Assembly (NCBI GenBank): GCA_900545325.1
Contig: UQZE01000044.1
Location: forward strand, 1-14,367
Length of the DNA: 14,367 nt
Source of the DNA: an uncultured Eubacteriales bacterium
GTDB taxonomy: Bacteria; Bacillota; Clostridia; Christensenellales; Borkfalkiaceae
Direction of reading: 5' to 3'
The notes beneath the pieces are model-generated. The model was given only the letters and a program-made list of their open reading frames with translations, was not told the origin of the DNA and made no database searches. The stretch's first letter is position 1. The number at the start of each line of letters is the position of its first letter. The translations under genes and the position numbers were made by a program. Shown piece by piece: positions 1 to 7,427 of the stretch.

Positions 1-553
1 CAATATCTTTATCAAATTTTTCTTCCCAAGAAATTGCATTGCGACCACTAATTTGCGCTAAACCTGTTAATCCTGGACGCACTAAATGTCTTTGATTTTG
101 ATAGTCATTATATAGTTGTAAATATTGAATTAATAACGGACGCGGTCCAACAACACTCATTTGCCCGATAAATATATTGAAGAGCTCGGGCAGTTCGTCT
201 ACCGATAATTTTCTCATCAACTTTCCGAATTTCGTCAATCTGACTTCATCCGGCAAAAGATTACCGTTTTCATCTTTTTCGTTCGTCATGGTACGGTATT
301 TGATCATCCGGAAAATCTTGCAGTTTTTTCCCGGTCTCGGTTGGACGAAAAACGGATTCCCTTTCATCGCGATCGCGACGATCGGCGTAAATATCAGAAA
401 AAACGGCACCAATATTGCGATCGCTATTCCGCTAGAACATATATCGAAGCTTCGCTTTACAAACCTCTTCCACAAATTCGGTTTTTTGACTTTTATATAA
501 TTCTGTTTTTCTGCCGCACTGCATTCTGTTTCTATGTTTTTCTTTTCGTTCAT
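1..553 (-). CDS. Polyprenyl-phosphate phosphoglycosyl transferase, PglC-like (partial, 3' end off window)
   Basis: Membrane enzyme that moves a sugar-1-phosphate from a UDP-sugar onto undecaprenyl phosphate, the first membrane step of glycan assembly. I read 184 codons by hand; the C-terminus lies beyond the left edge. After a polar stretch of about 30 residues there is one hydrophobic segment (about 38-62), as in the monotopic PglC/WcaJ-core family, then RxGxN (74-77), KYRTMT (85-90), the catalytic Asp-Glu pair in SVDELPELFN (D119, E120), VVGPRPLL (134-141), and RPGLTGLAQISGRNAISW (159-176). The sequence reads much like Campylobacter PglC, whose partner PglE resembles the gene upstream. The start ATG overlaps the upstream TGA as ATGA, so translation is probably coupled. 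Codon use changes sharply near position 180: residues after about N126 use AT-rich codons. Sugar specificity (bacillosamine-type) is inferred from the neighbour only. Confidence 0.9.
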   Translation of the reverse strand, partial: MNEKKNIETECSAAEKQNYIKVKKPNLWKRFVKRSFDICSSGIAIAILVPFFLIFTPIVAIAMKGNPFFVQPRPGKNCKIFRMIKYRTMTNEKDENGNLLPDEVRLTKFGKLMRKLSVDELPELFNIFIGQMSVVGPRPLLIQYLQLYNDYQNQRHLVRPGLTGLAQISGRNAISWEEKFDKDI

Positions 554-1689
554 GATTTTTGTTTTCCAAGCACCGTATCGTTGACGATTTTTGCGACATA
601 ACGGACTTCTTCTTCCGTCATCTTACTGTCGCTGGGCAGGCATATGCTTCTTGAAAAAAGATCTTCCGAAACGCTCCCTTTCTCTAAATGAGAAACGAAA
701 TCGCAGTTTTTGAATACCGGCTGCGTGTGCATCGGCTTCCATGCCGGGCGGCTTTCAACGTTATTCTCAGCCAAAGCTTCAATCACGTCCATAAACGTCG
801 CTTTCGCATCTTTCGTCAAAGTCGCGCCCGTCAGCCAGTACGACGGTTCCGCGCCTTTTAATTTCGGCACCAACGTTATATACGGGTTGTCTTTGAACTC
901 TTCTTCATATATCTCATGGATCCGCCGTTTCTGCTTTACCCTTTCGTCCAGAACAAGCAATTGTCCGCGGCCTATTCCCGCGCAGATGTTGCTCATGCGG
1001 TAGTTATATCCGATCTCTTCATGCTGATACCACGGGAATTTTTCCCGCGACTGCGTCGCCCAGAAAAGAACTTTTTCCTTCGTTTTTTCGTCGTCGCACA
1101 TCAGCATGCCGCCGCCGCTCGTCGTGATGATCTTATTCCCGTTGAATGAAAAGATCGAGATATCTCCGAAATTCCCCGTCTGCACGCCGTTGTAAGTCGC
1201 GCCGAGGCTTTCCGCCGAATCCTCAAGTACGGGCGTTCCGTGCGATCTTGTGATTTTTAGTATCGCTTCATAATTCGCCGGCTGCCCGTAAAGGTTGACT
1301 ACGACCACCGCTTTCGGGGCGGGATATTTTTCATATGCTTTTTCCAAAGCGGCGGGACTCATATTATAACTTTCGTAATCACTGTCGATAAACACAGGTT
1401 TCGCGCCCAAATATGCGATAGGGTTACAGCTTCCGCTGAACGTAAAGGAAGAGCAAAAGACGATATCCCCTTCTTTTACGCCTAAATATTTCAGTCCCAG
1501 GTGAATGGCCGCAGTGCCGCTCGAAAGCGCTACCGCCTGCTTTCTCCCCGTATATGCGCACATCTCTTTTTCGAACATCTCTACGTTCCTGCCCAACGGC
1601 GCCACCCAGTTCGTATCGAATGCTTCTTTGATGTATTTCATTTCCTCGCCGCCCATGTGCGGTGAACTTAAGTATATCCTCTTTTCCAT
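550..1689 (-). CDS. DegT/DnrJ/EryC1 sugar aminotransferase, PglE-like
   Basis: PLP-dependent aminotransferase that converts a UDP-4-keto-6-deoxysugar to the 4-amino sugar. It has 379 residues, the usual family size. Visible motifs are SSPHMGGEE near the N-terminus, PLG (31-33), ALSSGTAA (54-61), the LEDSAE aspartate expected to contact the pyridine nitrogen (D157), NGNKIITTSGGGM with the probable PLP lysine K186, the GYNYRMSN segment (227-234), RPAWKPMHTQPVF and ICLPS near the C-terminus. This set matches Campylobacter PglE, the bacillosamine-pathway enzyme, better than general DegT proteins, so UDP-4-amino sugar synthesis for a surface glycan or glycoprotein is likely (inference). The stop overlaps the start of the phosphoglycosyl transferase gene. 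A clear promoter lies about 70 bases upstream. The ribosome site (GAGAG right before ATG) is weak. The matching acetyltransferase and dehydratase (PglD, PglF types) are not in the window. Confidence 0.92.
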   Translation of the reverse strand: MEKRIYLSSPHMGGEEMKYIKEAFDTNWVAPLGRNVEMFEKEMCAYTGRKQAVALSSGTAAIHLGLKYLGVKEGDIVFCSSFTFSGSCNPIAYLGAKPVFIDSDYESYNMSPAALEKAYEKYPAPKAVVVVNLYGQPANYEAILKITRSHGTPVLEDSAESLGATYNGVQTGNFGDISIFSFNGNKIITTSGGGMLMCDDEKTKEKVLFWATQSREKFPWYQHEEIGYNYRMSNICAGIGRGQLLVLDERVKQKRRIHEIYEEEFKDNPYITLVPKLKGAEPSYWLTGATLTKDAKATFMDVIEALAENNVESRPAWKPMHTQPVFKNCDFVSHLEKGSVSEDLFSRSICLPSDSKMTEEEVRYVAKIVNDTVLGKQKS

Positions 1690-1763
1690 CTCTCGTCTGC
1701 CCGAAACTAAAATTTCACAATGTATGAAATTTATCTAATATGGTTTTATAGTTAAACATGATA

Positions 1764-1792
1764 ATTATAGCATACAATTTTTTGAATTGCAA
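1764..1792 (-). promoter_or_regulatory. Sigma-A type promoter of the aminotransferase gene
   Basis: On the minus strand, TTGCAA (1787-1792) and TATAAT (1764-1769) are separated by exactly 17 bases. A TGC triplet just before the -10 makes it an extended -10. The predicted start near 1757 gives a 5' leader of about 67 bases before the ATG at 1689. The surrounding gap 1690-1963 is AT-rich and otherwise shows only the ribokinase terminator. Confidence 0.75.
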
Positions 1793-1910
1793 TGTTTTAG
1801 ACATATTTAATGCTTATATAAAATTTATTTATATTTTTACCCCGAATTTACGGCTACGGCACGGAAATTATGCAAATTCCACGCCGCGGCTTCGATAAAA
1901 AATATTTATA

Positions 1911-1948
1911 AAACAAATAAAAAAGCAGACCGTTTCCGTTCTGCTTTT
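1911..1948 (-). terminator. Rho-independent terminator after the ribokinase gene
   Basis: AAAAGCAGA (1921-1929) pairs perfectly with TCTGCTTTT (1940-1948) around a 10-base loop. Read on the minus strand, the hairpin is followed by a T-rich tail (1911-1924). It begins 15 bases past the ribokinase stop. It should isolate the sugar locus from the glycan genes to its left. Confidence 0.85.
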
Positions 1949-1963
1949 CGCTTTCGCCATGGC

Positions 1964-2884
1964 TTAATTTATCTTTTTCAGGAAGTCTTCCACCTCTTCT
2001 TTGCAGGGGATCGACTGCTGCGCGCCCCGACGGCTAACCGTCAGCGCGGAGGCAGCCGCGCAGTAGCGCATACTCTCTTTCACGCCGTGCCCTCCGGCAA
2101 TCCGTTCCGCAAGCGCGCCGATGGTGGTATCGCCCGCGGCCGTGGTGTCAACTGCCTTTATCGGAACTATATCCGCCGTTGCGGTTTCGCCCTTTTTATA
2201 ATAAAACGAACCTTTTTTACCGAGCGTTACGAATATTTCCCCTACGCCGCCATCCGTCAGTTTTGCCGAAGCGCGGATAAGATTTTCCGTAGTATCCGTC
2301 GGCAGTCCGGACAAAATTTCCATTTCCGTTTCGTTGGGAACGAGAATATCCGTTGCGGATAAAATCCCCTTTCCGAGCGGCGCGGCGGGCGCGGGATTGA
2401 GAATAGTCGTCATTCCCTTTTCTTTAGCGCGGCGCATGGCAGCTTCCACCACCGCGGCTTCGATTTCCAACTGACAGACGAGCACGTCGCCCGCCGTACA
2501 TTCCTCTTCGATAATCCCGACGACGGTTTCCTTTTTCAGTTTCATGTTCGCGCCGCCGTCCAACACGATGCGGTTATCGTTATCGATCACCCAGATGCTT
2601 GCGACGCCCGTCGAAGTATCCGAAAGTTTTTCGACGAACTTACATGAACAGCCGTATTTTTGCAACGAATCGTAACAAATGCCGCCGAAAGGATCGTCGC
2701 CGACCGCGCCGATCATATACGTTTCTGCGCCGAGCTTGCTGCACGCCACGGCCTGATTTGCGCCCTTGCCGCCCGCATTGATCATAAAGCCGCCGCCCGA
2801 AAGCGTTTCCCCGCTTTTCGGCATATACGGCGCGCGGATGACGAGATCGCAGTTGATGCTTCCCAAAACGAAAACTCTGCCCAT
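1964..2884 (-). CDS. rbsK: Ribokinase (PfkB family)
   Basis: Cytoplasmic ATP-dependent kinase of the PfkB family, expected to phosphorylate ribose or a similar furanose at the terminal hydroxyl. With the start chosen here it has 306 residues, the usual ribokinase length. Motifs: VLGSINCDLV at the N-terminus, the sugar-binding GGKGANQAVA (38-47), TGVASIWV, LNPAPA, PNETE, VTLGKKG, and the anion-hole and catalytic DTTAAGDTT with base D252. The residue after GDT is Thr where ribokinases usually have Phe. A GTG lies in frame five codons upstream (2899), but AGAGGG six bases before the ATG at 2884 and the conserved N-terminus favour ATG. The gene has its own promoter, so it can be expressed apart from the operon upstream. 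The exact sugar is not certain: nearby PfkB kinases for other sugars look similar, although GGKGANQAVA strongly favours RbsK. Confidence 0.9.
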   Translation of the reverse strand: MGRVFVLGSINCDLVIRAPYMPKSGETLSGGGFMINAGGKGANQAVACSKLGAETYMIGAVGDDPFGGICYDSLQKYGCSCKFVEKLSDTSTGVASIWVIDNDNRIVLDGGANMKLKKETVVGIIEEECTAGDVLVCQLEIEAAVVEAAMRRAKEKGMTTILNPAPAAPLGKGILSATDILVPNETEMEILSGLPTDTTENLIRASAKLTDGGVGEIFVTLGKKGSFYYKKGETATADIVPIKAVDTTAAGDTTIGALAERIAGGHGVKESMRYCAAASALTVSRRGAQQSIPCKEEVEDFLKKIN

Positions 2885-2890
2885 AATTTG

Positions 2891-2896
2891 CCCTCT
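2891..2896 (-). promoter_or_regulatory. Ribosome binding site deciding the ribokinase start
   Basis: AGAGGG on the minus strand sits six bases before the ATG at 2884. It would lie inside the coding sequence if the in-frame GTG at 2899 were used, so the ATG is preferred. Confidence 0.75.
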
Positions 2897-2913
2897 CACA
2901 TTCTTTATGTTTT

Positions 2914-2942
2914 ATAATAACACGACGGCGGGTAGATGTCAA
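2914..2942 (-). promoter_or_regulatory. Near-consensus sigma-A promoter of the ribokinase gene
   Basis: The minus strand carries a perfect -35 TTGACA (2937-2942) and TATTAT (2914-2919) with a 17-base spacer. The predicted start near 2907 leaves a leader of about 23 bases. The first two bases of the -35 are also the end of a short inverted repeat (2941-2956). Confidence 0.8.
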
Positions 2943-2956
2943 CCGCGGCGGCGGTT
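2941..2956. repeat. Short GC-rich inverted repeat between operon end and ribokinase promoter
   Basis: AACCGC and GCGGTT flank a four-base centre. The repeat starts two bases past the stop of the last operon gene and shares two bases with the ribokinase -35. On the minus strand no T-run follows it, so it is at best a weak terminator for the operon. It could instead stabilise the mRNA 3' end or serve as an operator. Function unknown. Confidence 0.4.
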
Positions 2957-2958
2957 TT

Positions 2959-3903
2959 CTAAAATTCTTTGAGCACTTTGCCGTATAGTTCGATATCCTT
3001 CGTGCCGTAGCGCGCCAGCCAGTCGCGGTCCATAAACCCCGAAAAAGTAGTAACGCTTTTAATGCCGAGCGAACGATAATACGCGATATCCGCCCTCAGA
3101 CGCGCTTCGTCGAGCTGCAACGGCCCCGCGTTTTCCCGTTTCCATTGACAAAAAAGCGAAACGTCGAGAAAATATTCCAGCACCTGCGCGGTGTCCGCGG
3201 GGAAAATTTTCAGAAGATTTTCGAGTATCTTTCTGTTTTTGACGTTTTTTTCGTCGTCACCGCTTATCGGCGCAAAATGGTTGCGCCCGATGGGCGCGAA
3301 TTCCAGAAACATATCCTTATCGGGCGCAACGGTCGGCACGGCGAGCGAATCCTGATAGGAAAGAAAACTCAGTTTCGCCTGCCCGTCGTAGCGTTTCAGC
3401 CCTTTCAGAATATGTTTCATAGCTATCATGTTCTGATCTGCGCCGCTCAGATTTCTGCAATGCGCGCAGCAGCAGACGCTGTTCGGGCAGTCGTCGCTCC
3501 AAATATAATAATTATGCGACCTCTGCCTGAGCAAAACTGCGAGCTGATAGGCGGAAGTTTCGATAAATTCCAGCGCCTCCCGACTGCCGGCGCAGAAATT
3601 CCAATCCCCCGTTCGCTCGCCATGCTCGTTCATTCTGAACCATTCGGGATGTATTTTAAACATAGAGCGCGGCAGAAGCCAATCGACGGCATGCAGTTCG
3701 TGTTCGACCGTGATGCCGTTTTCCTCGAACGCCGCGATCGCGCGCTGCGTTTCCTCGCGCAAAAGCCAGTTGAGGTGCCCGTCCATGCCGCCGTACCGGT
3801 ACAGCGAATGAAGTCCTACTTTGTTGATGCCGCACTCCTTAAAAATAGGGAGCCATTCCATCGAAAAGTCCTTATTGAGCAGTATAACTCCTCTATTGTC
3901 CAT
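2959..3903 (-). CDS. DUF4838-like protein, second tandem paralogue
   Basis: Protein of 314 residues without a signal peptide or membrane segment, so probably cytoplasmic. The conserved pattern HPEWF (85-89), a WSDD motif (135-138) and a cysteine cluster C144-x-C146-x2-C149 resembles DUF4838, a family I associate with glycoside-hydrolase-like TIM barrels, usually as a domain in larger secreted proteins. That family link is from memory of motif spacing. VLEYF (241-245) and YRSLG (276-280) are also shared with the paralogue encoded just upstream; by eye about a third of positions are identical. Start: ATG one base after the upstream TGA, with GGAGGG six bases before it, so expression is coupled. 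Context suggests action on an imported oligosaccharide; catalytic activity is not shown. Compared with its partner it keeps the His-Pro of HPEWF and has three adjacent cysteines (144-146). Confidence 0.7.
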   Translation of the reverse strand: MDNRGVILLNKDFSMEWLPIFKECGINKVGLHSLYRYGGMDGHLNWLLREETQRAIAAFEENGITVEHELHAVDWLLPRSMFKIHPEWFRMNEHGERTGDWNFCAGSREALEFIETSAYQLAVLLRQRSHNYYIWSDDCPNSVCCCAHCRNLSGADQNMIAMKHILKGLKRYDGQAKLSFLSYQDSLAVPTVAPDKDMFLEFAPIGRNHFAPISGDDEKNVKNRKILENLLKIFPADTAQVLEYFLDVSLFCQWKRENAGPLQLDEARLRADIAYYRSLGIKSVTTFSGFMDRDWLARYGTKDIELYGKVLKEF

Positions 3904-3904
3904 T

Positions 3905-4798
3905 TCAATCCCTCCATAAGGCGGCGTATCTCTCTATGCCGCCGTAGCCGTGTTTTTTCACGTAGTCTTTTTCGGGAAACACGGCGAACGTCATGACGTC
4001 CTTTGCGCCCAGCGATCTGTAAAAGGCGACGTCCTCTTTCACCCGCGCGTACTGAGCGCCGCGGCAGAACGACGGATAATCGAAGCTGAGAAAGTATTCG
4101 AGCACGCTGACGGGCCGAAACCGCGCCGCGAGCGAAACCGCCCTTTTTCTGTAAAAGTCGTTTTCCTTTGCCGAAAGCGGCAGATCGTGCCTGCGTAAAA
4201 AGGGCGCGTATTCGACGAAGAAACCGTCCATATCCCCCGCTTTTCCGTCGATATCCTCGTTCCCGTAGACGAGATAGGAAAGCGCCGCCTTTTCGTCGTA
4301 TTTCCTTACGCCGCGCGCCATCGCGCCGTACAGCAGCATATTTTGCGCCGTGGGACCGAGCGGACGGCACCGTTCGCATTTACAGGATACGTCCCGTCCG
4401 AAATCGTCGTCCGTCCAGAAATGATAGCCGTGCGAAGGCTGTTTCAGGCCCGCCGCCAGCCTTTCCGCGTTTTTTTCAGCATAGAACAGCGCGGGCGAAG
4501 AGGGACAGCAGTTACAGCCGCGCACCCGTTCGGAACCGTCCGAACGCCAGTATTCCCTCCGCTTTGCGAAGTCCGCGGGCATGAGATACCCGAGGGCGTG
4601 CAGGTAATATTCGACGGTCAGCCCGCATTCCTCCGCCCGCTCCACGAGGGGGCGGTTGAGATCGAGCCAGCCGAGAAATTCCCCGACGCTGTTTTGCTGC
4701 GCATTGACGTGCAGGCCGAGTTTTTTCAGTCCCGTATCCTTCAATACGTCTATCCATTCGGGAGAAAAATCCCGATAAAGCAACACCACGCCGTTCAT
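3905..4798 (-). CDS. DUF4838-like protein, first tandem paralogue
   Basis: Protein of 297 residues, probably cytoplasmic, paralogous to the next gene. Shared landmarks are the DFSPEW start region (10-15), LHALGYLMP (66-74), SHGYHFWTDDD (122-132), C139-x-C141-x2-C144, QNM (152-154), EYAP (196-199), VLEYF (232-236) and YRSLG (260-264). The Asp pair plus Cys-x-Cys-x2-Cys resembles the DUF4838 family of hydrolase-like barrels; that assignment is from motif recognition. Here the HPEW motif of the partner is reduced to REYW (81-84), and an extra CNCC (95-98) is present, so the two copies have diverged in likely active-site or metal-site regions. The ATG follows the GH43-like gene's TGA after one base, and no strong ribosome site is seen, pointing to translational coupling. 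Role inferred from the sugar-uptake context. Confidence 0.7.
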   Translation of the reverse strand: MNGVVLLYRDFSPEWIDVLKDTGLKKLGLHVNAQQNSVGEFLGWLDLNRPLVERAEECGLTVEYYLHALGYLMPADFAKRREYWRSDGSERVRGCNCCPSSPALFYAEKNAERLAAGLKQPSHGYHFWTDDDFGRDVSCKCERCRPLGPTAQNMLLYGAMARGVRKYDEKAALSYLVYGNEDIDGKAGDMDGFFVEYAPFLRRHDLPLSAKENDFYRKRAVSLAARFRPVSVLEYFLSFDYPSFCRGAQYARVKEDVAFYRSLGAKDVMTFAVFPEKDYVKKHGYGGIERYAALWRD

Positions 4799-4799
4799 G

Positions 4800-7427
4800 T
4801 CAGCCCGTGATCTTCAGATTTCTGTACGACATGGACGCGCCGGAGGAATAGAACCCGAACCTGCCGCCGACGAACGCGACGTCGTCCGTGAACATCACCG
4901 TTTCGGAAACGCCCTCCGCGTTGGTGACGACCGCTCTGACCGTGCTGCCGTTCACCGTGATCTCCGCGTGATGCCATTTGCCTATGTCCAGAGAAAGCCG
5001 TTCCGCGGCGGCACCGCTGTCCGTATGCGTATAATTGAGCTTTTCCACCTTGACCATGCGTTTGTTCAAAGCGATATAGTAACCCTGGATATATCTGTAA
5101 TCTTCCGTTTCGTAGGCGGAATTGGAATATCTCGCGCCGTGCAGGATAAATCCCGCCGTGTAGATGCTTTCCGTATTGATGCGGAAGTCGCATTCCACTT
5201 TGTAATCGTGCATCTCGTCCCCGCCGAAGTAAACGAGAGAGCGGGCGCCTTCGCGCGATACGAGCGAGGGCGTCTGATCGCCCGCCTCTTTGGAAAAGCG
5301 CCACAGCGTGAGCTGTTCCATGCCCGAAACGGGCGCGGAAGAAAGGTCGCTTTCATAGGTGAATGTCTGCGACGTGCTCTCCGCAAAGGTGAACGAATGG
5401 AAGCTCAGTTCGTCCCCGAGACAGGTGAACGAGATCTGCCGCACGCCCTTGCCGACGGGCAGATCGGCGATAAAGGTCTTTATGAGTTCTTCCCCGCTCG
5501 TAGGCGAAACCTCCGGCACGTTGAGGACGAACATTTCCCCGCCGTCCACACGCACGCCGAACGTCTTGCCCGCCATATTTCTGCCGAGCGTCATATAAAG
5601 GCCGTAATAGCCGCCGTTTCCGCCCGCCCTTTCCTCTTTGAAGTCCACGAGGTAGACAGCGGTATCGCCCTTGTTTTTTAATGTCATCGTGCCGAGGCCG
5701 ACGTGTTCCCCGCCGTAGTCCTCTTCCGTCGTTTCAGAATATCCGCCGCCCTTGCCGAACGAAGAGCCGCAGTTTTCGTACACGCCCGCAGGCAGATAGC
5801 TCGCCGCCCCGATATTGATATAGGACTGTTTCGGTTCCACCTGGTCGCTGAGGCCTTTCGCCACCGAGGAGGCAGCCGTATACCCGAAATCCGTTTCGCC
5901 CGCGAAAAGGTAGCCGAATTTTCCCGCGCCGAGATCGGCTTCGGCGTTTTCGATCTTCAGCAGGTCGTCGAAATAGACGTCCGCCCTGCCGTCGCGGTAC
6001 GCCACGCGCACCGTTTGCAGCAGGTTCTCCGCGTCGTAGGCGCGGACGATATTTCCCTCCGCCGCCTTCCGCTCCGTCCCCTTTTCCACGGTGTAAAGCG
6101 CGATCTTTCCGCCCGCGACGTCGGTCTTTACGTAGGCGTAATTCGCCGCGTCCTTATAGGAAATCACGCATTTTATGTTTTTGCCCGTAAAGTTGAATTC
6201 CGCGGTGAACGTGCTTCCCGTTTCCTTTGCGGAAAGGAGCGAACCGTTCCCCGCTGAAAAAGCGGCGTCGCTTTCGGGCGCATAGGAATATATTTCGGGA
6301 CGTCTGGGTTTGACGGAATGATACTGCGTCTGCGCGGAATCCATGCCCGTGCCGTTAAAAATCAGCCGGTCGATCGCGAAAGAACAGTTCGGACCGGAGG
6401 AGTTCACGCTGAAATAGTGATAATACAGTCCGTCCATATCGGGGCCGAGCAGAGAAGTCGCGTGGCCGAGCGAATAAAATTCGGGATCGGTTTCGCACCC
6501 CATCGGCCAGTCAAGCCCCTGCTCGAAACCGGGCGCGTTCGTCTTTGCGTCCGTGCCGAACGCGCTCTTCCAGCCGTCGCCGACCGCCGTGGAATAGTGC
6601 GTGAGATAACCGGGACTCAGAATGCTCGAACCCGTGTACATAAGGTAATATTTGCCGTCGCGCTTGAAAAAACCGTTGCCCTCCGTCCAGCCGCCGACCG
6701 AACTTTCCGCGATATTGATATAATCGTTTTCGCCGTAGGAAACGCTCTCCATATCGGGCATTTTAAAGGCGCGGATACCCGTAAAATAATTGTCCTGATG
6801 CCCGCTCATGAAATACACGTCCTCGTTGTCGTCTATAAACACGTCGCAGTCGATATTGAGATTGGTCTGCTCTATCGTATAGCACACGGGATCGCCGTTT
6901 TCATCCGTAACGAAGTCGAACGGTCCGACGGGCGAGGACGCTTTCAGAATATAGTTACCCTGCTCGATCACGTCGTTTTTGATGTAAAGATACATGAAAA
7001 ATTCGTTGTTGTACTGCCTCACGCAGGGCGGGTAGGTGTTTGCGAGGCGGGGATCCTGCGCGATAAAACCTTCGGGATTGACGCCGTTATCCACCTTTTC
7101 CCAAAACATCAGATCTTCCGACTGCCAGCAGGGCAGAGAGGAAGAGGCGAAGTTGGAAGATCCCATATACATATAGTACATGCCGTTGTAGCGCAATATA
7201 AAGGCGTTGCCCGAGCCGTACACTCCCTGGTCGGGCAGATGCTCCGCCGCCCCCTCGGGATTGTAATAGGCATTGTATTGGTAATTGTCGTAATATTCCG
7301 TTTTATAGTCCGGCGCCGTCCAGTTTTCGATCGGTCCGAGCGGCACGTTCTTTTCCGAAGCGCACCCCGTAAACGCCAGCGCGCCGCAAACCGCCAGGCT
7401 CATTATGCTTTTCAAGGTTCCTTTCAT
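4800..7427 (-). CDS. GH43-like multidomain lipoprotein
   Basis: Surface lipoprotein of 875 residues from ATG 7427. The signal peptide ends in LAFTGC (lipid-bearing C22). Residues about 50-380 resemble the five-bladed propeller of glycoside hydrolase family 43: YNGMYYMY (80-87), NIDCDVFIDDN with the probable pKa-modulating D193, WTEGNGFF with the probable catalytic acid E249 followed by DGKYYLMY, and LGHATSLL (H322) before DGLYYHYF. The usual N-terminal Asp-Pro base motif is replaced by Asn74-Ala75. Three beta-sandwich regions seem to follow: about 400-520, about 535-685 (CBM6/35-like), and about 700-875 (laminin-G/concanavalin-like). It probably binds and perhaps cleaves an arabinose- or xylose-type polymer (family knowledge); activity is in doubt because of the Asn. 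The start overlaps the previous stop as ATGA, with AGGAGG eight bases upstream. Confidence 0.82.
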   Translation of the reverse strand: MKGTLKSIMSLAVCGALAFTGCASEKNVPLGPIENWTAPDYKTEYYDNYQYNAYYNPEGAAEHLPDQGVYGSGNAFILRYNGMYYMYMGSSNFASSSLPCWQSEDLMFWEKVDNGVNPEGFIAQDPRLANTYPPCVRQYNNEFFMYLYIKNDVIEQGNYILKASSPVGPFDFVTDENGDPVCYTIEQTNLNIDCDVFIDDNEDVYFMSGHQDNYFTGIRAFKMPDMESVSYGENDYINIAESSVGGWTEGNGFFKRDGKYYLMYTGSSILSPGYLTHYSTAVGDGWKSAFGTDAKTNAPGFEQGLDWPMGCETDPEFYSLGHATSLLGPDMDGLYYHYFSVNSSGPNCSFAIDRLIFNGTGMDSAQTQYHSVKPRRPEIYSYAPESDAAFSAGNGSLLSAKETGSTFTAEFNFTGKNIKCVISYKDAANYAYVKTDVAGGKIALYTVEKGTERKAAEGNIVRAYDAENLLQTVRVAYRDGRADVYFDDLLKIENAEADLGAGKFGYLFAGETDFGYTAASSVAKGLSDQVEPKQSYINIGAASYLPAGVYENCGSSFGKGGGYSETTEEDYGGEHVGLGTMTLKNKGDTAVYLVDFKEERAGGNGGYYGLYMTLGRNMAGKTFGVRVDGGEMFVLNVPEVSPTSGEELIKTFIADLPVGKGVRQISFTCLGDELSFHSFTFAESTSQTFTYESDLSSAPVSGMEQLTLWRFSKEAGDQTPSLVSREGARSLVYFGGDEMHDYKVECDFRINTESIYTAGFILHGARYSNSAYETEDYRYIQGYYIALNKRMVKVEKLNYTHTDSGAAAERLSLDIGKWHHAEITVNGSTVRAVVTNAEGVSETVMFTDDVAFVGGRFGFYSSGASMSYRNLKITG

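Noticed and set aside
1759..1770. TGATAATTATAG near the aminotransferase -10, sharing GATAATTAT with the regulator palindrome
   Set aside because: The shared core is AT-only apart from one base, coincides with the -10 hexamer and lacks the outer TTC/GAA arms. A similar ATAATTAT also occurs within a coding region near 3510.
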